From assembly GCA_051005695.1 (NCBI GenBank), contig JBPCJC010000099.1:1-64000 (forward strand): a stretch of DNA of 64,000 bases. Reading direction: 5' to 3'. Both the position numbers and the translations under genes were made by a program. Under the pieces are notes generated by a model. The model searched no databases and was not told the DNA's origin. It saw only the letters and a list, made by a program, of their open reading frames with translations. Source of the stretch: JACCTI01 sp051005695 (lineage in GTDB: Bacteria > Verrucomicrobiota > Verrucomicrobiia > Chthoniobacterales > UBA10450). Positions 8,858 through 17,945 of this stretch are shown in pieces; within the stretch, counting starts at the first letter, position 1; each line of letters starts with the position of its first letter.

Positions 8858-10041
8858 GACCAAGCCCAGACGAGCGCGGTCACGGGCGAACCCGCGTCCA
8901 AGCGCTCGTTAGGCGCGAGCATAACCAGAGCGTCCGAACGCGCCAGCCCGTCGAGCGCGTGCGATTCCTGCCGGCCGACCGGTGCAAAAAATCCTTCGCG
9001 CAGTGTCCCGCGAAAATAATGCGGGCGATCGCCCGGGTTCTCCAGCGGCGCACGCAGACGCGCGGCGAAGCCGCGGAGCGCGAGCGCGGCCTCGTTCGCG
9101 CCCATCAATCGCAGGAGCGCTGGCCTAACGAAGAGAAGGAAAGTAACAAAGGCCGAGACCGGGTTGCCCGGCAGCCCGAAGATCGCGCAACCACCCGCGC
9201 GGCCGAAAAGGAATGGCTTCCCCGGTTTCACCGCCACGCGCCAAAGATCGAGCGTCGCGCCGACCGCGGTCAGCGCCGGTTTCACCAAATCGCGCGCGCC
9301 TACCGAAACGCCGCCGGTGATAATCAGGACTTCGCATTCGATCCCGCGGCGCATCGCGGTTTCGATTTCCGCGCGTTCATCGGCGCAGTGCGTCACCGAC
9401 ACGACCTCAACTCCGCATTGCTCGAGCAACGCCTGCAGGAGGACGGAATTCGAATCGAAAATCTGTCCCGGCTCGAGCGCGCGGCCGGGAGGCACAAGCT
9501 CGTCGCCCGTGGAAATAACCGCCGCGCGCACCTGGCCCCCGACCGCGACCGAGCCGAGCCCCTGCGCCGCGAGCAACGCTAACATCTGCGGCGAAATCCG
9601 TTCGCCTGTGCCGATCAATTTTTGTCCTTCGGCAATATCGCCGCCTTTGCGCCTAACGAATTCTCCGGCGCTGACCGCTTCCTGTAAAATCACCTCGTCA
9701 TCTTCGCGGGTCACGTCTTCCTGCATGATCACCGCGTCCGCCCCGGCCGGCATCGGCGCTCCGGTAAAAATACGAGCCGCCTCGCCGGGCCTAACGAACA
9801 ATTGCTTATCGCTCCCGGCCGGTTGCTCCCCGATCACGCGCAAGCGCGCGCCCGCGCCGCACGACGAAGCGACGACCGCGTAACCGTCCATCGCCGAGTT
9901 ATCGAACCCCGGGAGCGCGATCGTTGCCGCCAGATCTGCCGCGGCGAAAGTACCCAGCGCGCGGAGCAACGGCAGAATGCGCGCGGGCAACGGTTGCATC
10001 TCCGCCAAAATCTTCGCGCGCGCTTCTTCCTGGGTGATCAC
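8854..10041 (-). CDS. moeA: Molybdopterin molybdenumtransferase
   Basis: Inserts molybdate into adenylated molybdopterin to form Moco. Recognised from FDNSAMDGYAV (residues about 46-56), the GDELVPPG segment, IITGGVSVGARDLVKPAL, and GLPGNPVSAFVTF. 395 aa is normal for MoeA/Glp. No other Moco gene is next to it. Four copies of the CCTAACGA word lie within it (8906, 9124, 9652, 9790), the densest gene in the window. They encode different residues depending on frame and strand. Confidence 0.95.
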   Translation of the reverse strand: MITQEEARAKILAEMQPLPARILPLLRALGTFAAADLAATIALPGFDNSAMDGYAVVASSCGAGARLRVIGEQPAGSDKQLFVRPGEAARIFTGAPMPAGADAVIMQEDVTREDDEVILQEAVSAGEFVRRKGGDIAEGQKLIGTGERISPQMLALLAAQGLGSVAVGGQVRAAVISTGDELVPPGRALEPGQIFDSNSVLLQALLEQCGVEVVSVTHCADERAEIETAMRRGIECEVLIITGGVSVGARDLVKPALTAVGATLDLWRVAVKPGKPFLFGRAGGCAIFGLPGNPVSAFVTFLLFVRPALLRLMGANEAALALRGFAARLRAPLENPGDRPHYFRGTLREGFFAPVGRQESHALDGLARSDALVMLAPNERLDAGSPVTALVWAWS

Positions 10042-10151
10042 GCCGGGAAAATACCCGCCGCGGCGGCTTTGTCAGCTGTCGTTAGGCCGAGCGCTCGCCA
10101 GCGCGCGGGCGGTTGACGGCTTTCCACCTCCCCCCATATTGCAGACCGGTT

Positions 10152-10239
10152 GGTGAGGTGGCTGAGTGGTCGAAAGCAGCGCTTTGCTAAAGCGCCGTAC
10201 TCCAAAAGGGTACCGAGGGTTCGAATCCCTCCCTCACCG
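10152..10239 (+). tRNA. tRNA-Ser (anticodon GCU)
   Basis: A full cloverleaf can be folded: acceptor GGTGAGG with CCTCACC, discriminator G, anticodon stem GCGCT/AGCGC around loop TTGCTAA (anticodon GCT), a long variable arm as in class II tRNAs, and T-arm GAGGG-TTCGAAT-CCCTC. CCA is not encoded. It is 88 nt. Its last 27 nt are repeated exactly at 26263-26289, so it is the integration site of the 16 kb element; the element supplied the present 3' end and kept the gene intact. Confidence 0.95.
10213..10239 (+). repeat. Left attachment repeat (att site within tRNA-Ser)
   Basis: A 27-bp sequence starting CCGAGGGTTCGAATCC covers the T-arm and the 3' acceptor strand of the tRNA. It is identical to 26263-26289 and in the same orientation. 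The base before each copy differs (A here, G at the right copy), as does the base after (C versus T), so 27 bp is the exact identity. Confidence 0.92.
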
Positions 10240-10439
10240 CGTCTATGGTAATCGGCATTAAGCCGCGTCGGAGTAAGAACAAAAATTAGAACAGCAACGC
10301 CAATGACGTAGACGGAGCGGCGGCACGATGAGCACCCCGGTCCGCATCGGGTGTGTGAGAAGGTGAAAGGGATGAACGCTTTCCCGATCACTTTCGCCCC
10401 AATTCAGTATGTAGGTCCACTGCTCACCTTGTTCGATCG

Positions 10440-10925
10440 ATGGACCTCTTCAGCGACCAGCCCGAAAAAAAGAAACCGAGCCGGCCGGCGGAATACGGAA
10501 CGCCGGAATTCTGGCAGCAGTATTCCGATTACATAAAGACCCCCGCTTGGAAGAAGCTTCGTCGCCAGGTAAAGGAACGAGCAAAAGGCCGGTGCGAACA
10601 AACTCCGCCGGCCGCGTTTCATCCCGGCCCCTTCGAGGTGCATCATGTGAATTACGATCGATTCACTCACGAGTTGCTCGCCGATCTGGTCTATCTCTGC
10701 CGCCATTGCCACGATATAGCCGACGAAAAGCGCAAGCGGGAGACCGCTGCCAGGAACGCCGCGGCCTACGAAGACGAGGCCGCGCGCATTTCAGCGCACA
10801 AGGCGAGCTTCTTTCGCACGAAATACGGTTACGATTGGGAACTCGACTACGCGGCCGACCCCGAGACACTCGAGCAGGAGTACTCCGACTGGATCGAGAG
10901 CAAAGGCGACCCGCGCTACGATTAA
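10440..10925 (+). CDS. HNH-type endonuclease-like protein
   Basis: 161 aa. The segment WKKLRRQVKERAKGRCEQ is the usual lead-in of HNH nucleases, then EVHHVNYDRFTHELLADLVYL supplies the His-His pair, and LCRHCHDIAD supplies the metal Cys and the last His. The first half of the zinc pair is a single Cys (RCEQ), not CxxC. The C-terminal third is charged and helical (about residues 95-161). It is the first gene inside the left end of the element, 200 bp from the attachment repeat, a usual place for cargo or defence genes. Its target is unknown. Confidence 0.7.
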   Translation: MDLFSDQPEKKKPSRPAEYGTPEFWQQYSDYIKTPAWKKLRRQVKERAKGRCEQTPPAAFHPGPFEVHHVNYDRFTHELLADLVYLCRHCHDIADEKRKRETAARNAAAYEDEAARISAHKASFFRTKYGYDWELDYAADPETLEQEYSDWIESKGDPRYD

Positions 10926-11085
10926 ATCCGCCGCGCGCACCAGCGACGGCTTAGGCAGCGACCTTGCCAACGTGTGGGAAAATTTTCTGCTCGATTGGTT
11001 TCTCGCGACCGTGATCGGCACGCCTGCGGGGCGATCTGGGTTGCCAAATAGCGCCGCTCGACGTAGAATTCCGTTCCCAACTGGT

Positions 11086-11358
11086 ATGCTACCCGCTTTA
11101 ATCGAACCTGTGGCCAAGCCTCTTGAAGCTGAATTCAAGTACTTCCTGAACAATCAGGACGAGCTTGTCGCGAAGTACCGTGGCAAGTTCGTTGTAATCA
11201 AGGATGGCAAGGTGCTGGACGCGTACGACACGCAGCTGCAGGCGGTAGAAACTACGTCGAAAACACACCAAATCGGCACGTTTCTCGTGCAGCAATGTGA
11301 GCCGGGTAGCGATGTCTACACCCAGACGTTCCACTCCAGAGTAGCGTTCGCCGCGTAG
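11086..11358 (+). CDS. DUF5678-like small protein
   Basis: 90 aa from ATG 11086. The core FKYFLNNQDELVAKYRGKFV followed by IKDGKVLDAYDTQLQAV resembles the DUF5678 pattern (residue run ELV.KY.GK.V...DG.V...), which I recall as a short domain of unknown function. This match is from memory and not confirmed. The C-terminal half (TSKTHQIGTFLVQQCEPG) is not part of that pattern. It ends 14 bp before the retropepsin-like gene, which has a GGAGA-type ribosome site, so the two are probably one transcript. Confidence 0.55.
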   Translation: MLPALIEPVAKPLEAEFKYFLNNQDELVAKYRGKFVVIKDGKVLDAYDTQLQAVETTSKTHQIGTFLVQQCEPGSDVYTQTFHSRVAFAA

Positions 11359-11372
11359 CGAGCGTCTGGAGA

Positions 11373-11951
11373 ATGCAGCCGATCCTGACCCCTCAAAGCT
11401 TTACCTCAGAGGGTCCCGGAATCCAGAACGTCCTGCTTACGCCAGCGTGCGTGAGACCGGCTTTCGACCCCTCCACCACTGAGGATCATCTGCGGCCTGT
11501 CGGGTGCGAGGTGGCCGCGATTTGGGATACAGGCGCAACAGGCTCGGTCATCTCGCAACGGGTCGTCGACAACTGCGCGTTGAAACCGATAGGCATGCAG
11601 AAAGTGCGTGGAGTTCATGGAGAGGGGGTCAGCCCCGTTTACCTCGTAAACTTGGAGATTCCACCCAACACGGGGTTCCCAGCACTGAACGTCACGCTTG
11701 GGGATTTGGGTAAAGAGATAGATCTGCTGATTGGAATGGACGTCATTAATCGCGGCGATTTTGTGGTGACAAACTTCAACGGCAAAACTGTATTTTCGTT
11801 CCGCTGCCCGTCGGTGGAACGAATCGATTTTGTCGATCCGAAGGCTCGGCAGACCCTGATCTCGGGTGTGCCGAAGGTTGGCCGTAATGATCGTTGTCCC
11901 TGCGGCAGCGGTCAGAAGTACAAAAGGTGCCACGGTGCCGGGCTCGGATGA
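11373..11951 (+). CDS. Retropepsin-like aspartic protease with C-terminal SEC-C zinc motif
   Basis: 192 aa. IWDTGATGSVIS (D52) is the catalytic DTGA triad of retropepsin-like proteases, and IDLLIGMDVINRGDF (about 116-130) matches the second hydrophobic-Gly segment of the fold. One D-T-G-A per chain implies a homodimer. The end, GRNDRCPCGSGQKYKRCHG, is a SEC-C zinc knuckle (C175, C177, C186, H187), which in SecA and many stress proteins binds partners. No signal peptide is seen, so it acts in the cytoplasm. It is paired with the DUF5678-like gene. The substrate is unknown. Confidence 0.8.
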   Translation: MQPILTPQSFTSEGPGIQNVLLTPACVRPAFDPSTTEDHLRPVGCEVAAIWDTGATGSVISQRVVDNCALKPIGMQKVRGVHGEGVSPVYLVNLEIPPNTGFPALNVTLGDLGKEIDLLIGMDVINRGDFVVTNFNGKTVFSFRCPSVERIDFVDPKARQTLISGVPKVGRNDRCPCGSGQKYKRCHGAGLG

Positions 11952-12060
11952 GATCAACGCCTCGCCCCAAAAGCACCGGTTCGCACAGTGCAGACGCTTT
12001 CGCTCGCTCCTCTTTAATAATAAAATCGTCTACGGCTTAACCCATCTGAAGGTTTAGGGA

Positions 12061-12077
12061 TCGGTCTACTGGACCGA
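12061..12077. terminator. Weak hairpin between the protease and the next gene
   Basis: A 6-bp stem TCGGTC/GACCGA with a 5-nt loop, followed by a C-rich tract. There is no T-run, so it is only a possible transcription end between the plus-strand protease and the minus-strand small gene. Confidence 0.3.
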
Positions 12078-12097
12078 CCCCCTCCCCCCTCCTCCGG

Positions 12098-12343
12098 TTA
12101 GGCTGCTGCGTTCGCCGTGGCCATCGCACGTCTCGCAAATTCGTCAGCGAGCCCGGCCCGTGAGAGCCGAAGATTCATCGCGTCTTCGCGTAGTTCGCCG
12201 GCTCTGCCGATTGGCCGACCCGTGCGCGGATGGATAACCATGTCCTCTTCGGCACAGTCGACCCAAGAGCAAATGGCCCGCCAAAGGAAAAGCTCGATCG
12301 ATATCTCATCGAACTCTGCCCCACGCTCGACTCGTTCCCACAT
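12098..12343 (-). CDS. Small hypothetical protein of the element
   Basis: 81 aa; the N-terminal half is acidic and hydrophobic (FDEISIELFLWRAICSWVDC) and the C-terminal half is helical and basic (DAMNLRLSRAGLADEFARRAM). The composition looks coding, whereas the longer plus-strand frame over the same bases is Ser/Arg-rich and looks like a shadow. There are no recognisable domains and no close partner gene. The call is tentative. Confidence 0.4.
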   Translation of the reverse strand: MWERVERGAEFDEISIELFLWRAICSWVDCAEEDMVIHPRTGRPIGRAGELREDAMNLRLSRAGLADEFARRAMATANAAA

Positions 12344-12548
12344 CGCCTTGTCATTGCAGGGGCCAACTCCACGGCACGACCCGACGGAACTATCCAGGAG
12401 GCAGGCTTGGTTTCTCTGTTGTGCATATCGCGAGCCGGATCGTGAGGCCGACTGTTGAGAATTGCGGACCCGCCGATTACGTCAGCGAGTCGAGTAAAGC
12501 TTAACGAGAGCTTCTCGAAGGATCCCGGCGATGCGCGGATCGACCGCC

Positions 12549-12962
12549 TTACTTCGGCGCCGGCGAGACGGTCGGGGGCAAGACTATTCGCAGCGCTTCG
12601 ATCACTTTCTTGATGGCTTCTGGCGGCGCTCCAGACACCACTGTGCTCACCACAAAAAACGCGTCAGACGCGGCGATTGAACGGTTCGCGAAGTTGTCGT
12701 AAAACAGATCCATTCCATCGGCCAACTGTTCCGCTGTCTTGTTGAAAAAGGCTTGCTCGTAGGCCGGCCCCACATCCCATTTGTCCTTTGCCGGTGCTCC
12801 CTGCAAAAGCCGCAGTCGCTGCGCCCCGCGCGCACCGTCGCAAAGTCCCCAAATGTAACTTTGCTTCGTCGTCGGAGTCTGTCGTCGCCACCAATTGCCA
12901 TCGTGCGGCGAACCCTCCTGCGCCCAACTGTTCGCCAGGCACGCGAAGAGTATCGCCATCAT
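12549..12962 (-). CDS. Secreted hypothetical protein
   Basis: 137 aa beginning with a short hydrophobic stretch and a likely signal cleavage (MMAILFACLANSWAQEG). In-frame codons upstream encode basic residues (RWKQVS) that would complete a signal peptide from a non-ATG start, so the true start may lie further up. The mature part has YIWGLCDGARGAQRLRLL and a helical C-terminal segment (SAAPPEAIKK-like, PEAIKKVIEALRIVLPP). I do not recognise the family. It would be a periplasmic or surface product of the element. Confidence 0.6.
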   Translation of the reverse strand: MMAILFACLANSWAQEGSPHDGNWWRRQTPTTKQSYIWGLCDGARGAQRLRLLQGAPAKDKWDVGPAYEQAFFNKTAEQLADGMDLFYDNFANRSIAASDAFFVVSTVVSGAPPEAIKKVIEALRIVLPPTVSPAPK

Positions 12963-13007
12963 GGAAACCTGTTTCCATCGACATTGAATTCGCGTCGCTT
13001 CTGAAGC

Positions 13008-13259
13008 TCAAGACTGCTTTCGCTCGTTAGACCGGAGCCCGGAAACAACGCATGCCAACCCGATCAAAAGCATCAAGATCACCGCCGATTGAGCAATCGG
13101 AATGATCCAGTTCGGTTGCGTATGTTCAATCAGCAAAAACGCTCCAGCAGCAGTCGCGTGCGATTGCGCATTCATCACGGAGGAAACTGATGACGCAGAC
13201 ACCCAGGCGAACAGACCAGCAAGAGCAAAACAGCAAATTCCGGCGGTAAGCTTATTCAC
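13008..13259 (-). CDS. Two-helix membrane protein, unknown function
   Basis: 83 aa from a GTG start with two hydrophobic segments, TAGICCFALAGLFAWVSA and IIPIAQSAVILMLLIGLACV, and a basic C-terminal tail (RSNERKQS). It lies upstream of the secreted protein gene on the same strand with a 45-bp gap. It could be a small inner-membrane or superinfection-type protein of the element, but nothing in the sequence proves it. Confidence 0.5.
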   Translation of the reverse strand: MNKLTAGICCFALAGLFAWVSASSVSSVMNAQSHATAAGAFLLIEHTQPNWIIPIAQSAVILMLLIGLACVVSGLRSNERKQS

Positions 13260-13324
13260 GTCGTGCGTTGAATTTCGCGATTAAATCCTACTGGCGGAAG
13301 GGACTTTCCGGCGCCGCGCTTTAC

Positions 13325-13358
13325 TGTGTTCAAATAAACACTTGTTTATTTGAATACA
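13325..13358. promoter_or_regulatory. Near-perfect 26-bp palindrome upstream of the serine recombinase
   Basis: TTCAAATAAACA (13329-13340) and its exact complement (13343-13354) are separated by 2 bp; two more outer pairs extend it to 34 bp with one mismatch. It is strongly A/T-rich in a GC-rich region and ends 18 bp before the recombinase ATG. This is the geometry of an operator or of a recombination core site for the adjacent enzyme. Confidence 0.75.
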
Positions 13359-13376
13359 CCAAGCTAAGATCGCGGT

Positions 13377-14120
13377 ATGGCAAACAAAACTCCCGTTCCC
13401 GTCGCGATCATCATCCGCGTTTCGACCAAGAAGCAGGAGACGGATCGGCAACTCCACGAACTCACAAGCTACGCAAACGGCCGCGGCTACTCCATTGTCG
13501 AGGTCTGTCGCGAAACGATCTCTGGCGCTGCGAGCGCTGACGATCGCCTGGCATTGCAGCGAATCGAGCAACTCGCTGCGGACGGCAAGATTCAGAAGGT
13601 CCTCGTGCATGAAATCTCGCGCATCGCCCGAACCAACAGTGTCGCTCACAAATTCGTCGAGAATCTGGACGCACACGGCGTCTCCCTCTATTGGCATGCG
13701 CAGGGAATCGAGACACTCCTTCCGAACGGCAAACGCAATCCAGCAGCGGGCATTATGCTCGCGCTGTTAGCCGAAATGGCGCGAAGTGAGAGCGAGACCT
13801 TAAAGCAGCGGATTGCTTCCGGGCTCGCAGAAGCGCGGCGCAAAGGAGTAACGCTTGGACGGCCGCATGGTCCTACCGGCTGGCGGCAGTCATATCGCGA
13901 CAGGCACGGAAAGCTTCCACCGCGGGAAATGATGTTTAAGAACCTCTCCGATAGTGAGCGAAGCCGTATTGAGGCTCGTGCGCAAAGCAAGTTCCTAGAA
14001 AAGCATCGTGATATCGTTCGGCTGTTGAAGTCGGGACAGTCGGTGCGCAACGCAGCGAAGATCGCTGACAAAGGCGGTTCAACCGTTCAGCGCGTCAAAG
14101 CAATGCTCTGCGCCGCGTGA
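13377..14120 (+). CDS. Serine recombinase (resolvase/invertase family)
   Basis: 247 aa. The N-terminal catalytic domain begins VAIIIRVSTKKQETDRQ, with the nucleophilic Ser in RVST, then HEISRIARTNSVAHKFVENL carries the conserved Arg pair. RIASGLAEARRKGVTLGRPHG is the typical E-helix end and linker to the DNA-binding domain. The C-terminus (VRLLKSGQSVRNAAKIADKGGSTVQRVKAML) is a helix-turn-helix of Hin/resolvase type, after a non-standard 40-residue insertion (GWRQSYRDRHGKLPPREMMF). It is a small resolvase, not a large phage integrase. The palindrome just upstream is a candidate binding site. Confidence 0.9.
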   Translation: MANKTPVPVAIIIRVSTKKQETDRQLHELTSYANGRGYSIVEVCRETISGAASADDRLALQRIEQLAADGKIQKVLVHEISRIARTNSVAHKFVENLDAHGVSLYWHAQGIETLLPNGKRNPAAGIMLALLAEMARSESETLKQRIASGLAEARRKGVTLGRPHGPTGWRQSYRDRHGKLPPREMMFKNLSDSERSRIEARAQSKFLEKHRDIVRLLKSGQSVRNAAKIADKGGSTVQRVKAMLCAA

Positions 14121-14166
14121 AGTCACCGTGAGGGTCCGTGACACTTCCAACGCTTTGACGAACAAT

Positions 14167-14655
14167 CTACCCGGCCAGCAACACCCGCTGCCGATAAAAT
14201 TCGGAGCGGAGAGCATTAAAGCGAGCGGCGCGCGCGACCATTTGATCACGCCAGTCATACATTAGAGGAAGGTCCTGTTTTTCAGCTGCGCGACATGCGG
14301 CTATTGCGGCGTCTTCCATCGCGGCGCAAGCCGCTTCCAACTCAGATCGTTTGTCTAAGATGTCGATCAACTCGGGAGAGCGCGAATCATAGTGATGCAG
14401 GAGCAGATTAGGCAGGTCCCGATACGCTGCTGATAATGCGGCGAATGACTCCGTTGCCCCTCCGAGGCTAACAGTTAACTGCTCATCCGCCCGCCGAACG
14501 GCTTCAGGCTGGTTGCGGTTTTCGTAATGCGCGCAGCAGAAGAGCAAATTGGCCTCTGCTTTCTTCGCTTTGAACTCCAGGTTCTGAAGATAGAGATCGA
14601 CGACGTGTGGGTTCGCCAAGAGCACGGAGCTAGTCAGCGGGCCGTCCGGCGTCAT
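14167..14655 (-). CDS. Helical hypothetical protein of the element
   Basis: 162 aa from ATG 14655, which overlaps the stop of the large upstream gene by 4 bp (ATGA), so translation is likely coupled. The product is almost entirely helical with charged heptads (NLEFKAKKAEANLLFCCAHY, ELEAACAAMEDAAIAACRAA). No family recognised. As the last gene of the minus-strand virion/polyvalent operon it may serve with that protein. Confidence 0.6.
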   Translation of the reverse strand: MTPDGPLTSSVLLANPHVVDLYLQNLEFKAKKAEANLLFCCAHYENRNQPEAVRRADEQLTVSLGGATESFAALSAAYRDLPNLLLHHYDSRSPELIDILDKRSELEAACAAMEDAAIAACRAAEKQDLPLMYDWRDQMVARAARFNALRSEFYRQRVLLAG

Positions 14656-17600
14656 TGCTTTCCGTCTCCGATAAACGCGCGCCAGTAGGTCAGCTTCTCT
14701 TCTGCCGGCATCGTCTTCGCCGCGCCAAACTTCTTCGTCACGACCAGCCGCAATTGATCGCGCTCGTCGGGCGCTGCGAGGTCCCAAACCTTCATCGCAT
14801 CGCCAAGCCCAAGCTTCGTCACTTGATACTGCAGCGGAGTCATCGGAAGCGCCTTGGTCACCCGCGACAAATCCTGCGGCTGCAGCTTACCGGCGGCTAT
14901 TGCGGGAAACAGATTATCGAACGCCTTCGGATCGTTAGACCGCATGTCGCGAATCAGTTGGCTCATTAGCTTCGAGTGATCCGCCTGCTCCTGCGTCCGT
15001 GAGCCGGCCGGCAGGGAATTGCGGTAAAGTTCCACCGCGCGATTCTGCGCGGGCGTCATCGTCAGCGCGCTCTTCGCGGAGACAAAGCCGAAGAATGGCA
15101 GGGCGTAACCCGCGAGGCCGGGACTCGATTCGCTCAGCTTCAACGCGCCCGTCACGCTGAACGGCACAGCGGCGCCAAGAGCATACTTCACCTTATCAGC
15201 CTGCTGCTTCAGCCATGGATCGTCTTCGTTGAATATCTTCGTGTTCTGAAAGTTCGAGTTGCGCACGATGTCCACCGCCGTCGAGATCCACGGATTTAGT
15301 TTGTGGTAGAACGAGCCGAGCATCTTCTTGAGGTCCGGCGCGTCGATCCAATCGCTCAGAAAATCCTTCACGTAGGTTGGCGGCGAAATCCGCTGTGGGT
15401 TTCCGTTCGCGTCGGTCTTGCCGGTCCGCGGCATCATCCAATCTTTCCAGTCCTGCGGCGTCTGTCCTGTCATTGCGTAGTTCATCGTCGCGCCAATCGC
15501 GCTGACGACCATCGGCAACGCGATGAGATAAGCCATTCGATCGGTCAACACCGGCTCACCGCGCGCGATTCGCGCCGGAGTGTTCACCGTGTCTGCGATG
15601 CCACCGACCAGCCCACGATATTTACCGTAGGTCCAGCCGTATGATCGGAAGCCAAGCAACGCGGCGTCCTTCACGACCTTGTTGTAAAACATGTTGTCGT
15701 AGACCATCTGCCCCATGCGATCTTCAGCCGCATCGGCCGCGCGCGCCATTGCGCCACGAACCTCGTGAATGTCAGCGGAAGGGCCGAGGCGATCCATCGC
15801 CTCACGAGCCATTCCCGCAAACACTCCGAGTTTCTGCCGCGGCACGAGCGCTTCCATGATCGGGCGCATCAACTGTTCGGAAATCGCGAAGGGCAGCCGC
15901 AAGACCGTGCCGGCGTAACCCTTCACCCCGCCTTCATTCCAAGCGCGGACCATGTTGCGCGTGATCTGCGTTTTCCAGAAAGGGTCTGTCGTTGCGCGCA
16001 ACCCCGCTTGCACCGCCAGTTTCGCGTATTCTTCAACGGCCGCTTGGCCGGCGGGAGAAAGCTTGCGCGTGAATCCAAGGAGCTTCACTTCGCCGCTTGC
16101 TGGTCGCAGCATTTCGTTCTGAATCGCTTTGCCGGTGAAGTAATTCGTCACGGGCGCTAGAGGCGACAACGCGATGCGCGACGCGCCGCGCATGATTTTT
16201 CCTTGCGAGAGATAACGGAGCCCGAGCGCCCACGTCGAAACGGCGGCATCGATCGAAGTGAAGCCAGCATGGAAGGCAGAGAAGCCGAGCTGCGCCGCGT
16301 TCAGAACGTTCGACATCGTCCGGAGATTCCGCACGAGGCCGAACCGCTGCAGACCTGGCGAAAGGTAATTACTCAGCACCGCTGCCGCGCCTTCAGGCAT
16401 GTAGTAGTGGCCGAGCAAAACAGGTCCGCCCAGGTCGATCTTTTGCTTTGCAGAACCAAGGGCGAGCGAAGGGCGGATGTCTTCGATCCGATGCAGCTCC
16501 GGGCGATCGGCGATGAACTGCCTTACGCGTTCGAAGATCGTCGGCGCTATCTGCCGCATCCGCTCCGGGGCGTGGATGTAGGCCTCGAGCATCACGGCCG
16601 CTTTTTCGTCTTTGCTGCGGACGTATTTTCGGAACGACTGCGTTGGCTGTTGGCCCTCAAAGCGCAGGTCTGCCAGGTTGCGCAATTCAGCGGCCACTGG
16701 ATGTGCGCTCGCGGGATTTACACCGCCGAGAATTTTATCGATCCAGCCGTATCGCTCCTGCAGACCGTGCCCCAGCTCGTGCCAGTAAACGGAAAGCGGA
16801 CCGGCGAACTTCGCGCGAATGCCACCCCCGCCGGTTTCGTAGGTGCCCCAGCGTTTCCCCCCGAGTGATGCGACGCGCTCTGTGCGCAGGCCTAACGAAC
16901 TGAGCAATTCTTCAGTCTTCACGCGCATTTGTTCGTCGAACGCTTCCGGCACAGTGACGAACGGCGCCGCGTGAACCGTGCTCGTCGGGTCTTCCACCTT
17001 GGCCCAGCCTTCCGGCGGCTTCTCGAACACGTAAACAAACTTCCGCGCTCCGATCTCCTTCGCTTCACGCAGAACGTCTTGCGCCGCGACGAACTTGCGA
17101 ACCTCGTGCAGCTTGGTGAGCACGACGTCAATTGGGTTATCCGAAACAGGCCGCAGACCGATCTTCAAGCCGTCCTCGATGTAAGCGAGAGTGCGCTGCT
17201 TCAGAAAGGTCTTGCCGCCTTCGAGCGGGCGATGCCCCACGATGGAAGCGAATGCGCGTTGGCCTGCTGCCGGATCTCTCCACAAATGGGGAAAGAAGTC
17301 CTGAATCAGTGTGCGCAACGCATCCGGATTCACGCGGTGCACCTGGTCGACAACCTCAGCGAACATTGCGTCGAGCTGTGTCTTCAGCGCACGCTCGTTA
17401 GGCGTGAGAGCCGCTCCACCACGCTCGCTTTCCACCATAAACGCATAATTGCGCGGCAGCGGTTTTGTCGGGTCATATTTCCAACTCTCAGGAACCGGCG
17501 TGCCGTCGAAAGATTTCCGCCAGTGCTCCAATTGCGCATCTGCCTGGGCGAGCTTGTTCGCGATTTGGCCGTTGTAGTCACGAATGATGTTCGCCACACG

Positions 17601-17945
17601 GCGCGCGTGATCATCAATTGTCTGCGGTGCGACGACCTTCCGAACCCCTAGCGTTTTTTCCTGCCACCAAGACCGCAAAGGAGTAACCGCAAGTCCTGAA
17701 TGGGGAGCAGCTGCGGCCACATTCGCAACCGTTGGCGGCGCGACTGCTGGGCGGCGTTGCGGCGATGCCGCACCTTGCGCGAAGAGCTTCGTTTGCTGCT
17801 GATCCTGCGCGGCAGTGGCGAGGTCGAGCTGACGGCGTTCCGCTTCCGCGCGGGCCGCTCGTGCGCCATGGTCGATCACCGACTCTCCTGCGAGGTTGAA
17901 AGGTGCATCGGCCTGCTGGAACAAGTCCGCGGTGCCCTTTTTCAC
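14652..17945 (-). pseudogene. C-terminal fragment of a giant polyvalent phage-type protein, with zincin motif
   Basis: About 1,097 aa are read from the frameshift point at about 17938-17945; the frame stays open to 18059 but those residues look non-coding. It begins KKGTADLFQQADAPFNLAGE, a phrase typical of the seam after ParB-like domains in large polyvalent proteins of phages and conjugative elements. WHELGHGLQERYG (near 16770) is an HExxH zinc-protease motif. The rest is long, helical, and partly amphipathic (e.g. MAYLIALPMVVSAIGATMNY), as in proteins injected with DNA. Its upstream half is in another frame (17614-19059), so the intact gene was one reading frame. Confidence 0.75.

Noticed and set aside
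12117..12458. Plus-strand frame of 113 codons
   Set aside because: Ser/Arg/Pro-rich low-information product over a better minus-strand frame.
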